A DNA stretch of 64,000 bases from the NCBI RefSeq assembly GCF_036503815.1, contig NZ_AP027764.1, positions 1,736,001-1,800,000 of the forward strand. Reading direction: 5' to 3'. This document shows positions 36,690 to 46,441 of the stretch, in pieces (the first letter of the stretch is position 1; each line of letters begins with the position of its first letter). Below the pieces are notes generated by a model. That model did not search any database and was not told where the DNA came from. It saw nothing but the letters and a program-made list of their open reading frames with translations. A program made the translations under genes and the position numbers. Origin of the DNA: Escherichia coli (GTDB lineage: Bacteria; Pseudomonadota; Gammaproteobacteria; Enterobacterales; Enterobacteriaceae).

Positions 36690-38210
36690 ATGGTCAGCTC
36701 AACGACTCCGTCTTCCGGGGAATACTTGTTGGAAATGAGCGGTATCAACAAGTCTTTTCCGGGTGTTAAGGCACTTGATAACGTTAATTTAAAAGTCCGG
36801 CCACATTCTATCCATGCATTAATGGGGGAAAACGGCGCAGGAAAATCAACATTATTAAAATGCCTGTTTGGTATTTATCAAAAAGACTCCGGCACCATTT
36901 TGTTCCAGGGTAAAGAGATCGATTTCCATTCTGCCAAAGAAGCACTGGAAAATGGTATTTCGATGGTACACCAGGAATTAAACCTGGTATTGCAACGTTC
37001 GGTGATGGACAACATGTGGCTGGGGCGATATCCCACCAAAGGCATGTTTGTCGATCAGGACAAAATGTACCGCGAAACCAAAGCAATTTTTGATGAGCTG
37101 GATATTGATATCGATCCGCGTGCGCGCGTCGGCACATTATCCGTTTCGCAAATGCAGATGATCGAAATCGCCAAAGCGTTTTCCTATAACGCGAAAATTG
37201 TGATTATGGATGAACCGACATCTTCGTTAACTGAAAAAGAGGTCAATCATCTTTTCACTATTATTCGTAAATTAAAAGAGCGCGGCTGCGGTATTGTTTA
37301 TATCTCGCATAAAATGGAAGAAATCTTCCAGTTATGTGATGAAGTCACCGTATTGCGCGACGGTCAGTGGATCGCTACCGAACCGCTGGCAGGGCTAACG
37401 ATGGACAAGATCATCGCCATGATGGTTGGACGCTCTCTTAACCAGCGTTTCCCTGACAAAGAAAACAAGCCGGGCGAAGTGATTCTGGAAGTGCGTAATC
37501 TGACGTCGCTGCGCCAGCCGTCGATTCGCGATGTCTCGTTTGATCTGCATAAAGGGGAGATCCTCGGTATTGCCGGTCTGGTGGGGGCGAAACGTACTGA
37601 TATTGTTGAGACGTTATTTGGTATTCGCGAGAAATCGGCTGGCACCATTACGTTGCACGGCAAAAAGATCAATAACCATAACGCTAACGAAGCCATAAAC
37701 CACGGATTTGCACTGGTAACTGAAGAGCGCCGCTCAACGGGAATTTATGCCTATCTGGATATTGGCTTTAACTCGTTAATTTCCAATATCCGCAACTACA
37801 AAAATAAAGTTGGCTTGCTGGATAACTCGCGGATGAAAAGCGATACCCAGTGGGTAATTGATTCGATGCGGGTAAAAACGCCGGGACATCGTACGCAAAT
37901 TGGTTCACTCTCCGGCGGTAATCAGCAAAAGGTAATTATTGGGCGCTGGCTGCTAACGCAACCAGAAATATTAATGCTCGATGAACCAACGCGCGGTATT
38001 GATGTCGGAGCGAAGTTTGAAATTTATCAGTTAATTGCCGAACTGGCGAAGAAAGGCAAGGGGATTATTATTATTTCCTCCGAAATGCCAGAGTTGTTAG
38101 GGATAACAGACCGTATTCTGGTCATGAGCAATGGTCTCGTTTCCGGAATTGTCGATACAAAAACAACAACGCAAAACGAAATTCTGCGTCTTGCGTCTTT
38201 GCACCTTTAA
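36690..38210 (+). CDS. mglA: MglA, galactose/methyl-galactoside ABC importer ATPase
   Basis: 506 residues with two ABC domains. The first has a full Walker A GENGAGKST (about 49-57), a signature-like LSVSQMQMIEI and Walker B VIMDEPTSSL. The second has a degenerate P-loop GLVGAKRTD near 295 but a good signature LSGGNQQKV and LMLDEPTRGID. This asymmetry is normal for sugar importers of the RbsA/AraG type. Cytoplasmic partner of MglC. Confidence 0.96.
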   Translation: MVSSTTPSSGEYLLEMSGINKSFPGVKALDNVNLKVRPHSIHALMGENGAGKSTLLKCLFGIYQKDSGTILFQGKEIDFHSAKEALENGISMVHQELNLVLQRSVMDNMWLGRYPTKGMFVDQDKMYRETKAIFDELDIDIDPRARVGTLSVSQMQMIEIAKAFSYNAKIVIMDEPTSSLTEKEVNHLFTIIRKLKERGCGIVYISHKMEEIFQLCDEVTVLRDGQWIATEPLAGLTMDKIIAMMVGRSLNQRFPDKENKPGEVILEVRNLTSLRQPSIRDVSFDLHKGEILGIAGLVGAKRTDIVETLFGIREKSAGTITLHGKKINNHNANEAINHGFALVTEERRSTGIYAYLDIGFNSLISNIRNYKNKVGLLDNSRMKSDTQWVIDSMRVKTPGHRTQIGSLSGGNQQKVIIGRWLLTQPEILMLDEPTRGIDVGAKFEIYQLIAELAKKGKGIIIISSEMPELLGITDRILVMSNGLVSGIVDTKTTTQNEILRLASLHL

Positions 38211-38225
38211 GATTAGGGGCCTCCC

Positions 38226-39236
38226 ATGAGTGCGTTAAATAAGAAAAGTTTTCTTACTTACCTGAAAGAGGGCGGTATTTACGTCGTTCTTTTAGTTTTG
38301 CTGGCGATTATTATTTTCCAGGACCCAACTTTTTTAAGTCTGTTGAACTTAAGTAATATTCTCACCCAGTCATCGGTGCGTATTATTATCGCGCTTGGTG
38401 TGGCAGGATTAATTGTCACCCAGGGGACCGACCTTTCTGCGGGACGTCAGGTAGGGCTGGCAGCCGTGGTGGCAGCGACGTTATTGCAGTCCATGGATAA
38501 CGCTAACAAAGTATTCCCGGAAATGGCGACGATGCCGATTGCGCTGGTAATTCTGATTGTCTGTGCCATTGGCGCGGTGATCGGTTTGATCAACGGCCTG
38601 ATTATCGCTTATCTCAACGTGACGCCATTCATTACCACGCTCGGCACGATGATTATCGTCTACGGCATCAACTCGCTCTATTACGACTTTGTCGGGGCGT
38701 CGCCAATTTCTGGTTTTGACAGTGGCTTCTCTACCTTTGCTCAGGGCTTTGTTGCGCTGGGGAGCTTCCGTCTCTCTTACATCACTTTCTACGCGTTGAT
38801 TGCGGTGGCATTCGTCTGGGTGTTGTGGAACAAAACCCGCTTCGGCAAGAACATTTTTGCCATTGGCGGTAACCCGGAAGCGGCGAAAGTTTCTGGTGTC
38901 AACGTTGGCCTGAACCTGCTGATGATCTACGCGTTGTCTGGTGTGTTCTATGCCTTTGGCGGGATGTTAGAAGCCGGACGTATCGGCTCTGCCACCAACA
39001 ACCTCGGCTTTATGTATGAGCTGGATGCTATCGCAGCGTGTGTGGTGGGCGGTGTATCGTTCAGCGGTGGTGTAGGGACGGTGATTGGTGTGGTGACCGG
39101 GGTAATTATTTTTACCGTCATCAACTATGGCCTGACGTATATCGGCGTAAACCCATACTGGCAGTACATCATCAAAGGGGCGATTATTATCTTCGCCGTA
39201 GCGCTGGATTCACTGAAATACGCGCGTAAGAAATGA
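38226..39236 (+). CDS. mglC: MglC, galactose/methyl-galactoside ABC importer permease
   Basis: 336-residue inner-membrane permease of the RbsC/AraH family with about ten helices: IIALGVAGLIVTQGTDLSAG near residue 60 and FAIGGNPEAAKVSGVNV near 215, the ATPase-docking loop. Last gene of mglBAC, 15 bp after mglA; a BIME follows. Confidence 0.96.
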   Translation: MSALNKKSFLTYLKEGGIYVVLLVLLAIIIFQDPTFLSLLNLSNILTQSSVRIIIALGVAGLIVTQGTDLSAGRQVGLAAVVAATLLQSMDNANKVFPEMATMPIALVILIVCAIGAVIGLINGLIIAYLNVTPFITTLGTMIIVYGINSLYYDFVGASPISGFDSGFSTFAQGFVALGSFRLSYITFYALIAVAFVWVLWNKTRFGKNIFAIGGNPEAAKVSGVNVGLNLLMIYALSGVFYAFGGMLEAGRIGSATNNLGFMYELDAIAACVVGGVSFSGGVGTVIGVVTGVIIFTVINYGLTYIGVNPYWQYIIKGAIIIFAVALDSLKYARKK

Positions 39237-39251
39237 TGTGAATGTGGGTAT

Positions 39252-39302
39252 TGCCGGATGCGCCGCATCCGGCAATCGGTGCCAAATGCCGGATGCGACG
39301 CT
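39252..39302. repeat. REP pair (BIME) between mglC and preA
   Basis: GCCGGATGCGCCGCATCCGGC is a full REP palindrome, followed by a second unit starting GCCGGATGCGACGCTGG. Lies between converging mglC and preA. Confidence 0.9.
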
Positions 39303-39306
39303 GGTT

Positions 39307-40542
39307 CTACAACGTTACCGGGTGTTCTTTCTCTCCCTTCTTAAACTTCACTTCCCCGAGATCAATACAACCAACCGGGCAAACATGACCACAAAGCAGA
39401 CAACCCACGCACTTCTCGGTATTACAATGCGGTGTGCGCGTTTTCTCGCTCCATTCCATCGCCTGGTGACCGCCGTCGTAACAGGAAATATAACAGCGTC
39501 CACAGCCAACACATTTATCGAGATTGATATGGGGATAGACGATATAGCTACGGTCTAAATCTTCCGCCGGGACAATATTGTGATTCGCCAGACCTACCAT
39601 CTCCTGCAACGAATCAAATCCCTGATCGGCGAGATAATGCGATAACCCGCTTGCCATATCTTCCACTATCCGATACCCGTACTGCATAATGCCGGTGGTC
39701 ACCTGTAACGTTGCTGCGCCGAGCAATAAAAACTCTGCTGCATCTTCCCAGGTTTCAATACCGCCGATACCGCTAATCGGGAAATCGCGCAGCTCTGGAT
39801 GGGTGCGCATTTGCTGAATAAAGCGTAGGGCGATCGGTTTTACCGCTTTACCGGAATATCCGGAAATACTCGATTTACCGTTAACGATCGGCATACCAAT
39901 TTTCTGATTAAGATCGATATTGGTGATGGATTTAACGGTATTAATCGCCGCAATGCCATCTGCGCCGCCGCGCTTCGCAGCCAGCGCCACTTCGCACATA
40001 TCACCGATATTCGGCGTCATCTTCGCCAGCATCGGCAGCGTAGAACCACGTTTCACTGCCCGACAATATTTTTCTACCAGCTCCGGGCTTTGTCCGACAT
40101 CGCTACCCATCGCATGAGAAGTCATTTGCGGACAGGAGAAGTTACACTCGATCATATCGGCGCCAGCTTCTTGCACTAGCCGCGCCAGATCCTCCCACTG
40201 CTGTTCATTTTCGCCCATGATCGAAGCGATCAACACTTTGTCCGGATAATCTTCTTTCAGCCGACGCAGGGCGGCCAGATTCTCCTCCAGAGGATGTTCG
40301 GCAATCTGCTCCATATTTTTGAAGCCGATAAAACCGGTATCTTCTTTCACCAGATGATCAAAACGCGGCGAGACTTCGTTGGCGATAAAAAAGCCGATCG
40401 TTTTAAACACCACGCCACCCCAACCTGTGTCGTAGGCTTTGGCACACATCTCATAGCAATTGCCTACCGGCGAAGAAGAGAGGCAGAACGGGTTGGGAAA
40501 CTTCACACCACAAAAGGTAATCGAAAGATCTTTCGTTAACAT
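39307..40542 (-). CDS. preA: PreA, NAD-dependent dihydropyrimidine dehydrogenase catalytic subunit
   Basis: 411-residue FMN/Fe-S subunit that reduces uracil and thymine with electrons from PreT. The DHOD-like TIM barrel includes CLSSSPVGN, IECNFSCPQ and NTVKSITNI; two C-terminal [4Fe-4S] motifs are CVGCGRCYISC and CVGCLLCGHVCPVGC. The ATG at 40542 lies inside the end of preT (7-bp overlap), so translation is coupled; a TTG two codons upstream is unlikely. Confidence 0.95.
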   Translation of the reverse strand: MLTKDLSITFCGVKFPNPFCLSSSPVGNCYEMCAKAYDTGWGGVVFKTIGFFIANEVSPRFDHLVKEDTGFIGFKNMEQIAEHPLEENLAALRRLKEDYPDKVLIASIMGENEQQWEDLARLVQEAGADMIECNFSCPQMTSHAMGSDVGQSPELVEKYCRAVKRGSTLPMLAKMTPNIGDMCEVALAAKRGGADGIAAINTVKSITNIDLNQKIGMPIVNGKSSISGYSGKAVKPIALRFIQQMRTHPELRDFPISGIGGIETWEDAAEFLLLGAATLQVTTGIMQYGYRIVEDMASGLSHYLADQGFDSLQEMVGLANHNIVPAEDLDRSYIVYPHINLDKCVGCGRCYISCYDGGHQAMEWSEKTRTPHCNTEKCVGCLLCGHVCPVGCIDLGEVKFKKGEKEHPVTL

Positions 40543-41774
40543 GAGCAAGCTCCCTCTAAATAGTGATGAATCGCCTCAGCGGCTTCTTTCCCGGTTTTCA
40601 CGGCATAAACCACGGTTTTGTCACCCTCAACAATATCTCCAGCAGCAAAGACTTGCGGGTCGCGGGTCTGGTAATTTTGTGTTTTGATGGTGTTACGCTG
40701 CGGCTCTAACTCCGCAAAGGCATCCAGTCTGGCATGCTGACCGACGGCGAGAATAATTTTATCTGCCGCCATCGTCAGTTCGCCCGGTAAGCGTACATGC
40801 TTAAACGTGACTTTATTGCCTTCCACGGCCACTGGTGTGAATCCATCGATGATCGAAACGCCCAACTCCCGGGCGCTGGCACACTCTTTTTCGCTTGCCG
40901 GAAACTCATCTAACTCTTCACGTGCTACGCAGGTTACCGCCTGACAGCCGAGAACTTTCAGCGTGCTGGCAACGTCCATCGCGACATCACCGCCGCCGAT
41001 AATTAATGCGCTTTGTGGAATGCTGATATCGCCCTGCGCCTGCCGTGCACGTTGCAAGAAGTCGACGGCAATCTCAACGTCGCTATGCTCAAACAGCGGT
41101 AGCCCGGAACCGCCCGACAACCCTACGGTGACAAGTACTGCGCGGTTTTCCGCTTTCAGTTGCTCCAGGGTGAGTACTTTACCGATTTCGTTATTGCACT
41201 TAATGGTCACCCCCATTTTTTCGATACGGGCGATCTCTGCATCCAGCACGGTTTGCGGCAAACGAAATTGCGGAATACCGTTACACAGCCAGCCACCGGG
41301 TTGCGCTTCTTTTTCATAAATAGTGACGTCGTACCCCATATTTGTCAGCGTCACGCTGGCCTGCAATCCAGCAGGACCTGCGCCAATAATGGCGACTTTG
41401 CCGAGCGTTTTAGTACCAGGCTGATAAATTTCCATCCCGGTTTGTTGTTCAAAATCAGTGATAAAGCGCTGTAAGCGACCGATATCAATGGGATCATCAA
41501 CACCGGCACGGGTACAACCGCTTTGACATAATTTCTCCGTTGGGCAAACTCTGGCGCATACAGCACCTAAGGCATTATTTTCGCGAATTGTCTCGGCAGC
41601 GCCTTTAAAATTACGAAAGTAGATTGAGCGTATAAATTTCCCCGGATCGGTTTGTGCCGGGCAAGCCTGACTACAGGGCGCGTCGTGACATAATAAACAG
41701 CGAGAGGCTTCTTTAATCGCCAGTAAAGGCGTAAAAGCCGGAGTGAGTTCATCCAGATAATTTTGTTGCGGCAT
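40536..41774 (-). CDS. preT: PreT, NAD-dependent dihydropyrimidine dehydrogenase electron-transfer subunit
   Basis: 412-residue FAD/NADH/Fe-S subunit resembling the glutamate synthase small subunit. The N-terminal cysteine motifs are CLLCHDAPCSQACPA and CARVCPTEKLCQSGC; the FAD site is VAIIGAGPAGLQASVTL near residue 127, and the nucleotide site is ALIIGGGDVAMDVA near 255. C-terminal AGDIVEGDKTVVYAVKTGKE completes FAD binding. Forms the PreTA heterotetramer for pyrimidine reduction. First gene of preTA. Confidence 0.95.
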   Translation of the reverse strand: MPQQNYLDELTPAFTPLLAIKEASRCLLCHDAPCSQACPAQTDPGKFIRSIYFRNFKGAAETIRENNALGAVCARVCPTEKLCQSGCTRAGVDDPIDIGRLQRFITDFEQQTGMEIYQPGTKTLGKVAIIGAGPAGLQASVTLTNMGYDVTIYEKEAQPGGWLCNGIPQFRLPQTVLDAEIARIEKMGVTIKCNNEIGKVLTLEQLKAENRAVLVTVGLSGGSGLPLFEHSDVEIAVDFLQRARQAQGDISIPQSALIIGGGDVAMDVASTLKVLGCQAVTCVAREELDEFPASEKECASARELGVSIIDGFTPVAVEGNKVTFKHVRLPGELTMAADKIILAVGQHARLDAFAELEPQRNTIKTQNYQTRDPQVFAAGDIVEGDKTVVYAVKTGKEAAEAIHHYLEGACSC

Positions 41775-41817
41775 GTGATCTTCCTTAATGCTATGAGTAA
41801 TTAAGGCGAACGCTAAA

Positions 41818-41912
41818 TATACTCGTCATACTTCAAGTTGCATGTGCTGCGTCTGCGTTAGCTCACCCCAGTCACTTGTCGCCTTCCTGCAACTCGAATT
41901 ATTTAGAGCATA
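41818..41912. repeat. ERIC/IRU repeat between yeiS and preT
   Basis: About 95 bp with the core GTGACTGGGGTGAGC (minus strand) characteristic of ERIC elements and inverted ends ATACTTCAAGTTGCA / TGCAACTCGAATTAT. It is shorter than the 127-bp full element, so it is an internally deleted form. The rest of 41775-42060 is AT-rich and must hold the preT promoter. Confidence 0.8.
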
Positions 41913-42060
41913 AATATTGCTTGCTGATATTAAGGCTAAGCGTGTGGGGAAATTTAAACTGTGAAAGAATTCACAAATAGCTGCGGTTCAGAATGTTATA
42001 TCCGCAGCTTATTGACTGAAGTAATAATTATTCTCAATAATTAACAGGGGAGGGACAATA

Positions 42061-43022
<962 letters not shown>

Positions 43023-43134
43023 GCAGGAGACTCGATCTAAGGAAAATTTCCATCAGGCTACTTTACCCGCTGGTTTTGCGCAAGAAACGGCAAACTGTTT
43101 GCCGGGATTTTCGACACCAGGAGAGGGCTGTCAA

Positions 43135-43164
43135 GCCGGACAAGGCGTTCACGCCACATCCGGC
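43135..43164. repeat. REP element between sanA and cdd
   Basis: GCCGGACAAGGCGTTCACGCCACATCCGGC, a 30-bp REP palindrome, directly after the cdd stop codon region. Confidence 0.85.
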
Positions 43165-43171
43165 ACCAGTC

Positions 43172-44056
43172 TTAAGCGAGAAGCACGCGGTCGATATTGT
43201 GACAACCGAGAGCTTTCAGCGTTGCGGAGGTGGCATCCCACTGAATCAACGGCGCATCGGCTTTTTCTGCCAGAACCGCGCGCTGGATATCCGGGTAATC
43301 ATAACCCTTGAGATTCAACAAAATTAACGCCCCCTGCAACGGTGGTAGAGTCGGGTTAAATGCGGCGTTTTCAGCGTAGCTGCCGCTGAAAATACGACCG
43401 TCTTTACATTCCAGCGCTACACCGCTTGGCGACTTACTGTAAGGCATGTGTGAACGATTTGCCGCTGCAATCGCCGCCTGAGAAAGCGCATCACCAGTCA
43501 GCGCATAGCCGTGATCCTGCTCGTCCATCAGCAGCGTTTTAATCTCCAGATCCTTCGGCCCAAAGGCATCCGGCAGATAGTCACGCAGCGCGTGTGCCTC
43601 GCGGCCCGGCAGATGAATACGCAGATCCAGACCGCTGTTCAGTTCATTCATAAACTGACGGCAGTGACCACAAGGCGTGTAGTTAACGGTGATGGCTGCG
43701 AGCGCTTTTTCACCACTCAACCAGGCGTGGCTGATCGCGCTTTGTTCGGCATGAACGGTTTGCTGCATTGTCGCACCAATAAATTCCATATTGGCACCGA
43801 AATACCAGGTTCCGCTCACACCGCGCGCAATTGCGCCAACATTAAAATTCGACAATGGCGTACGCGCACAGGCCGCCGCCAGCGGGAGTAGTGCGAATGC
43901 CAGCGCGTCTTCGTCCAGCCCCGTTGCGATCTTCAGCGATGAGACTTGCTCCCCGGTCAACAAAGCGGGGAAGTACTTGTCTGCCAGAATAGGTTCCAGT
44001 GCAGATTGCAAGTTATCCGCAAGTTGGGCAAAAGCGGTTTGAAAACGTGGATGCAT
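43172..44056 (-). CDS. cdd: Cdd, cytidine/deoxycytidine deaminase
   Basis: 294-residue homodimeric zinc enzyme that deaminates cytidine and deoxycytidine to uridine compounds. The zinc site is His102/Glu104 (TVHAEQSAI) with Cys129/Cys132 (TPCGHCRQF). The C-terminal half is the degenerate second domain usual in enterobacteria. Regulated by CRP and CytR in K-12; a clear CRP site lies upstream. Confidence 0.97.
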   Translation of the reverse strand: MHPRFQTAFAQLADNLQSALEPILADKYFPALLTGEQVSSLKIATGLDEDALAFALLPLAAACARTPLSNFNVGAIARGVSGTWYFGANMEFIGATMQQTVHAEQSAISHAWLSGEKALAAITVNYTPCGHCRQFMNELNSGLDLRIHLPGREAHALRDYLPDAFGPKDLEIKTLLMDEQDHGYALTGDALSQAAIAAANRSHMPYSKSPSGVALECKDGRIFSGSYAENAAFNPTLPPLQGALILLNLKGYDYPDIQRAVLAEKADAPLIQWDATSATLKALGCHNIDRVLLA

Positions 44057-44083
44057 GGCGTTGCCTCATAATCATGTAATGGG

Positions 44084-44131
44084 ATAACAGTTTACGAACC
44101 CGTTATGGCTTTATATGTGATCTGAATCTCA
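44084..44131 (-). promoter_or_regulatory. cdd promoter with CRP site
   Basis: CRP site TGTGA-TCTGAA-TCTCA at 44116-44131. The minus strand then shows -10-like TAAACT (complement of 44089-44094) or TGTTAT (44084-44089); the former puts CRP at about -41.5. CytR is known to act between CRP sites here; the second CRP site lies further upstream and is less clear. Confidence 0.75.
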
Positions 44132-44185
44132 TTAATTGTGCAACGAATGAAACTTACATCAAAAATGCGCGACGCATCGCAAATT

Positions 44186-44881
44186 TTAGCCCATTACTGC
44201 CAGAATAATCGGGAAAAGGAACGGTGCGATCAGCGAAGTAATAATCCCGCATAACACCAGCGCCAGCGAACTAAATGCACCTTCCTGATAATCCAGCTCA
44301 GCACAGCGTGCCGTACCGAGGGCGTGCGAGGCTGTCCCCATCGCCAGACCGCGCGCTGCTTTGGTGCGAATACGCATCGCATTAAGTAACGTATGACCAA
44401 ACACTGCGCCCAGAATACCGACGAAAATCACGCAAACTGCGCTGATTGCCGGAATACCGCCAATACTGCCGCCAACCGCCATTGCAATAGGCGTGGTGAC
44501 TGATTTCGGCAGGATTGACGCGGCGATTTCCGGTGAAGCGCCCATCAACAATGCCACGGAAGTCCCCGTCACCATCGCAACCACGCTGCCGATAAAACAG
44601 ATGGTGATGATCGATTTCCAGCGCGCGCGGATCTGGTGCAGCTGCTCATATAAAGGATAGGCCAGTGCGACAACCGCCGGTTGCAGCAGATCGTTTAGCA
44701 CTTCGCTACCTTTAAAGTAGCTGTCGTAAGAGATGCCGGTCAGCATTAAAAAAGGAATGATCACCACCATTGCAACCAGCAATGGGTTAAGCAAGGGAAA
44801 CTTATACCGCGCCGCCAGTTTGCGGGCGGCAAAAAAGACAATTAACGTTAGCGGCAATGACCACCAGATATTTGCCATCAT
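44186..44881 (-). CDS. yohK: YohK, LrgB/CidB-family inner-membrane protein
   Basis: 231 residues with six to eight helices. The LrgB-family block SILPKSVTTPIAMAVGGSIGG near residue 121 is clear. Together with YohJ it forms an LrgAB/CidAB-type pair; the plant and bacterial relatives are linked to pyruvate or glycolate transport and to holin-like effects, but the E. coli role is not established. It overlaps yohJ by 4 bp (ATGA). Confidence 0.9.
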   Translation of the reverse strand: MMANIWWSLPLTLIVFFAARKLAARYKFPLLNPLLVAMVVIIPFLMLTGISYDSYFKGSEVLNDLLQPAVVALAYPLYEQLHQIRARWKSIITICFIGSVVAMVTGTSVALLMGASPEIAASILPKSVTTPIAMAVGGSIGGIPAISAVCVIFVGILGAVFGHTLLNAMRIRTKAARGLAMGTASHALGTARCAELDYQEGAFSSLALVLCGIITSLIAPFLFPIILAVMG

Positions 44882-45276
44882 TCTTCTGATCCTTTCTGAC
44901 CTACGACTTTACGTTCACCGTGCACCAGTTGCGAACTCCAGCTCACCACCAGAAAAACCACCAGCGTACTGACTGCACAGGAAACCACTACCGGACCAAA
45001 CTGTGCGCGGAGCAAATCAAAATATTGCATGACGCCTACGCCAATCGGCACAAACAATAGCGCCATATAGCGAATCAGTACGTAGCACCCCGGATTGACC
45101 CACTTTGCCGGAAGAATTTGCAAGGCCAGCAGGACAAACAAGATCAGCATCCCGATGATGCTGCCCGGAATGGTTACCGGTAGCAGGGAAGCAATGAAAA
45201 TGCCTGCATACAGGCAGGCATAAATCAGGATAAAAGCGCGTAAATATTGCCAGATAATGTTCAGTGTCTTACTCAT
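44878..45276 (-). CDS. yohJ: YohJ, LrgA/CidA-family inner-membrane protein
   Basis: 132 residues with four helices, including the LrgA signature LPVTIPGSIIGMLILFVLLAL. The frame opens further upstream, but the ATG at 45276 (MSKTLNIIWQYLR) is preceded by GGGGTG and matches K-12 length. First gene of yohJK; the mhb island begins just upstream. Confidence 0.9.
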   Translation of the reverse strand: MSKTLNIIWQYLRAFILIYACLYAGIFIASLLPVTIPGSIIGMLILFVLLALQILPAKWVNPGCYVLIRYMALLFVPIGVGVMQYFDLLRAQFGPVVVSCAVSTLVVFLVVSWSSQLVHGERKVVGQKGSEE

Positions 45277-45406
45277 AATCAACACCCCAGATGAGATGGA
45301 TTCATCATACAATTAATTCGTAAAACGTGCTACCGATCACATTAAGAATTCTCAGCATAGTTGAATTACAGGGAAGTAACATCGGGCGAGTGCCCAGTTC
45401 AGCACA

Positions 45407-46315
45407 CTAATTCTGCTGTAAAAAGTGCAGAAACTGACTTAAAGCATAAGAAGGCGTTTCGTTATTACGCCAAAACACACCGACGCTGCCTTTCTGTTCA
45501 ATCTTTGGCAGGTTGAGGATCGCCAGTTGCCCCTGGCTGGCATAACGTTGCGCCAGGCGTAATGACAAAATAGAGATCATATTGCTGCTTTGTAACAGGT
45601 TGGTACTGACGTTCATCGACGCCGACTCAATCGTGTTTTCTGGCAGCATCACGCCGTGGTCTACCAGCGCATTATCAATGCTGATGCGGATGGGGGTACC
45701 TGTCGGCCAGACTATCCACCGCCAGTTAGCAAGATCATTCCAGCTGAGGGTGGCGTATTTCGCCAGTGGATGCTCAGGACGGGCGACAAAGCATACCGGC
45801 TCGGTGTAGAGCACGCGATAATTCAGCGGCAATTGCAACGCGCGACCGCCAATTCGCCCAACCACCACATCGACAGAACCTGCCAACAGATCTTGCAGCA
45901 ATGGGGTCATCACCTTCTCTTCGATATTCAGGTGTAGAGTTGGCATCTCCTTGAGCAAATGCAAAATCGCCTGGGATACGCAGTCAGTGGCGACGGGAGA
46001 ACAGCCAATTTTCAGACTGCCGACCAGTCCACCTTGTTTAAAGCGAGCCAGTTCATATTGCGATCTTTCCATGTCATTGATTAACCGTTGGGCATGTTGC
46101 AATAACAATTTGCCGCCTTCGGTCGGACGAAGCCCTTTGCTGTGCCGCTCAAAAAGTGTGAGTCCGATCTCATCTTCCAGTTGTGACAACCATTTCGAAA
46201 GTGCGGGTTGGGTGATATTCATCATCCGTGCGACATGGGTCAGATTACCCTGTTCACCCAGCGCCACCAGCATTTGCAGGTGATGTAGTTTTAGTTTTTG
46301 CGCCCAGTTCGCCAT
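45407..46315 (-). CDS. mhbR: MhbR-like LysR regulator of the 3-hydroxybenzoate genes
   Basis: 302 residues from the ATG at 46315 (MANWAQKLKLHHLQMLVALG), which has a GGAGGT ribosome-binding site at 8 nt; the longer open frame to 46363 is not supported. Winged helix THVARMMNITQPALSKWLSQLE, then an LTTR effector domain. It is divergent from mhbT-mhbM and by position should activate them in response to 3-hydroxybenzoate or gentisate. Absent from K-12 as I remember the map. The gene name is by analogy with Klebsiella mhbR. Confidence 0.85.
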   Translation of the reverse strand: MANWAQKLKLHHLQMLVALGEQGNLTHVARMMNITQPALSKWLSQLEDEIGLTLFERHSKGLRPTEGGKLLLQHAQRLINDMERSQYELARFKQGGLVGSLKIGCSPVATDCVSQAILHLLKEMPTLHLNIEEKVMTPLLQDLLAGSVDVVVGRIGGRALQLPLNYRVLYTEPVCFVARPEHPLAKYATLSWNDLANWRWIVWPTGTPIRISIDNALVDHGVMLPENTIESASMNVSTNLLQSSNMISILSLRLAQRYASQGQLAILNLPKIEQKGSVGVFWRNNETPSYALSQFLHFLQQN

Positions 46316-46320
46316 TTGCC

Positions 46321-46336
46321 ATAACCTCCAGGTTAT
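46321..46336. promoter_or_regulatory. Perfect palindrome over the mhbR ribosome-binding site
   Basis: ATAACCT-CC-AGGTTAT is a 7+2+7 perfect dyad that contains the mhbR Shine-Dalgarno on the minus strand. It is a candidate MhbR operator for autoregulation. A possible weak promoter for mhbT (TTGTAC at 46356, TACATT at 46378) lies just beyond. Confidence 0.5.
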
Positions 46337-46441
46337 CTCTCTGCCCGAAATGCCATTGTACATCTCATCTCTTTAATTACATTATCGCAACATATACAAA
46401 ACAAAAGAAACATCTACCTTACCTGCACTGAGGCATTTACT

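Noticed and set aside
36690..38210. Degenerate second Walker A in MglA as a damaged gene
   Set aside because: A non-canonical P-loop in the second domain is normal for MglA/RbsA-type ATPases.
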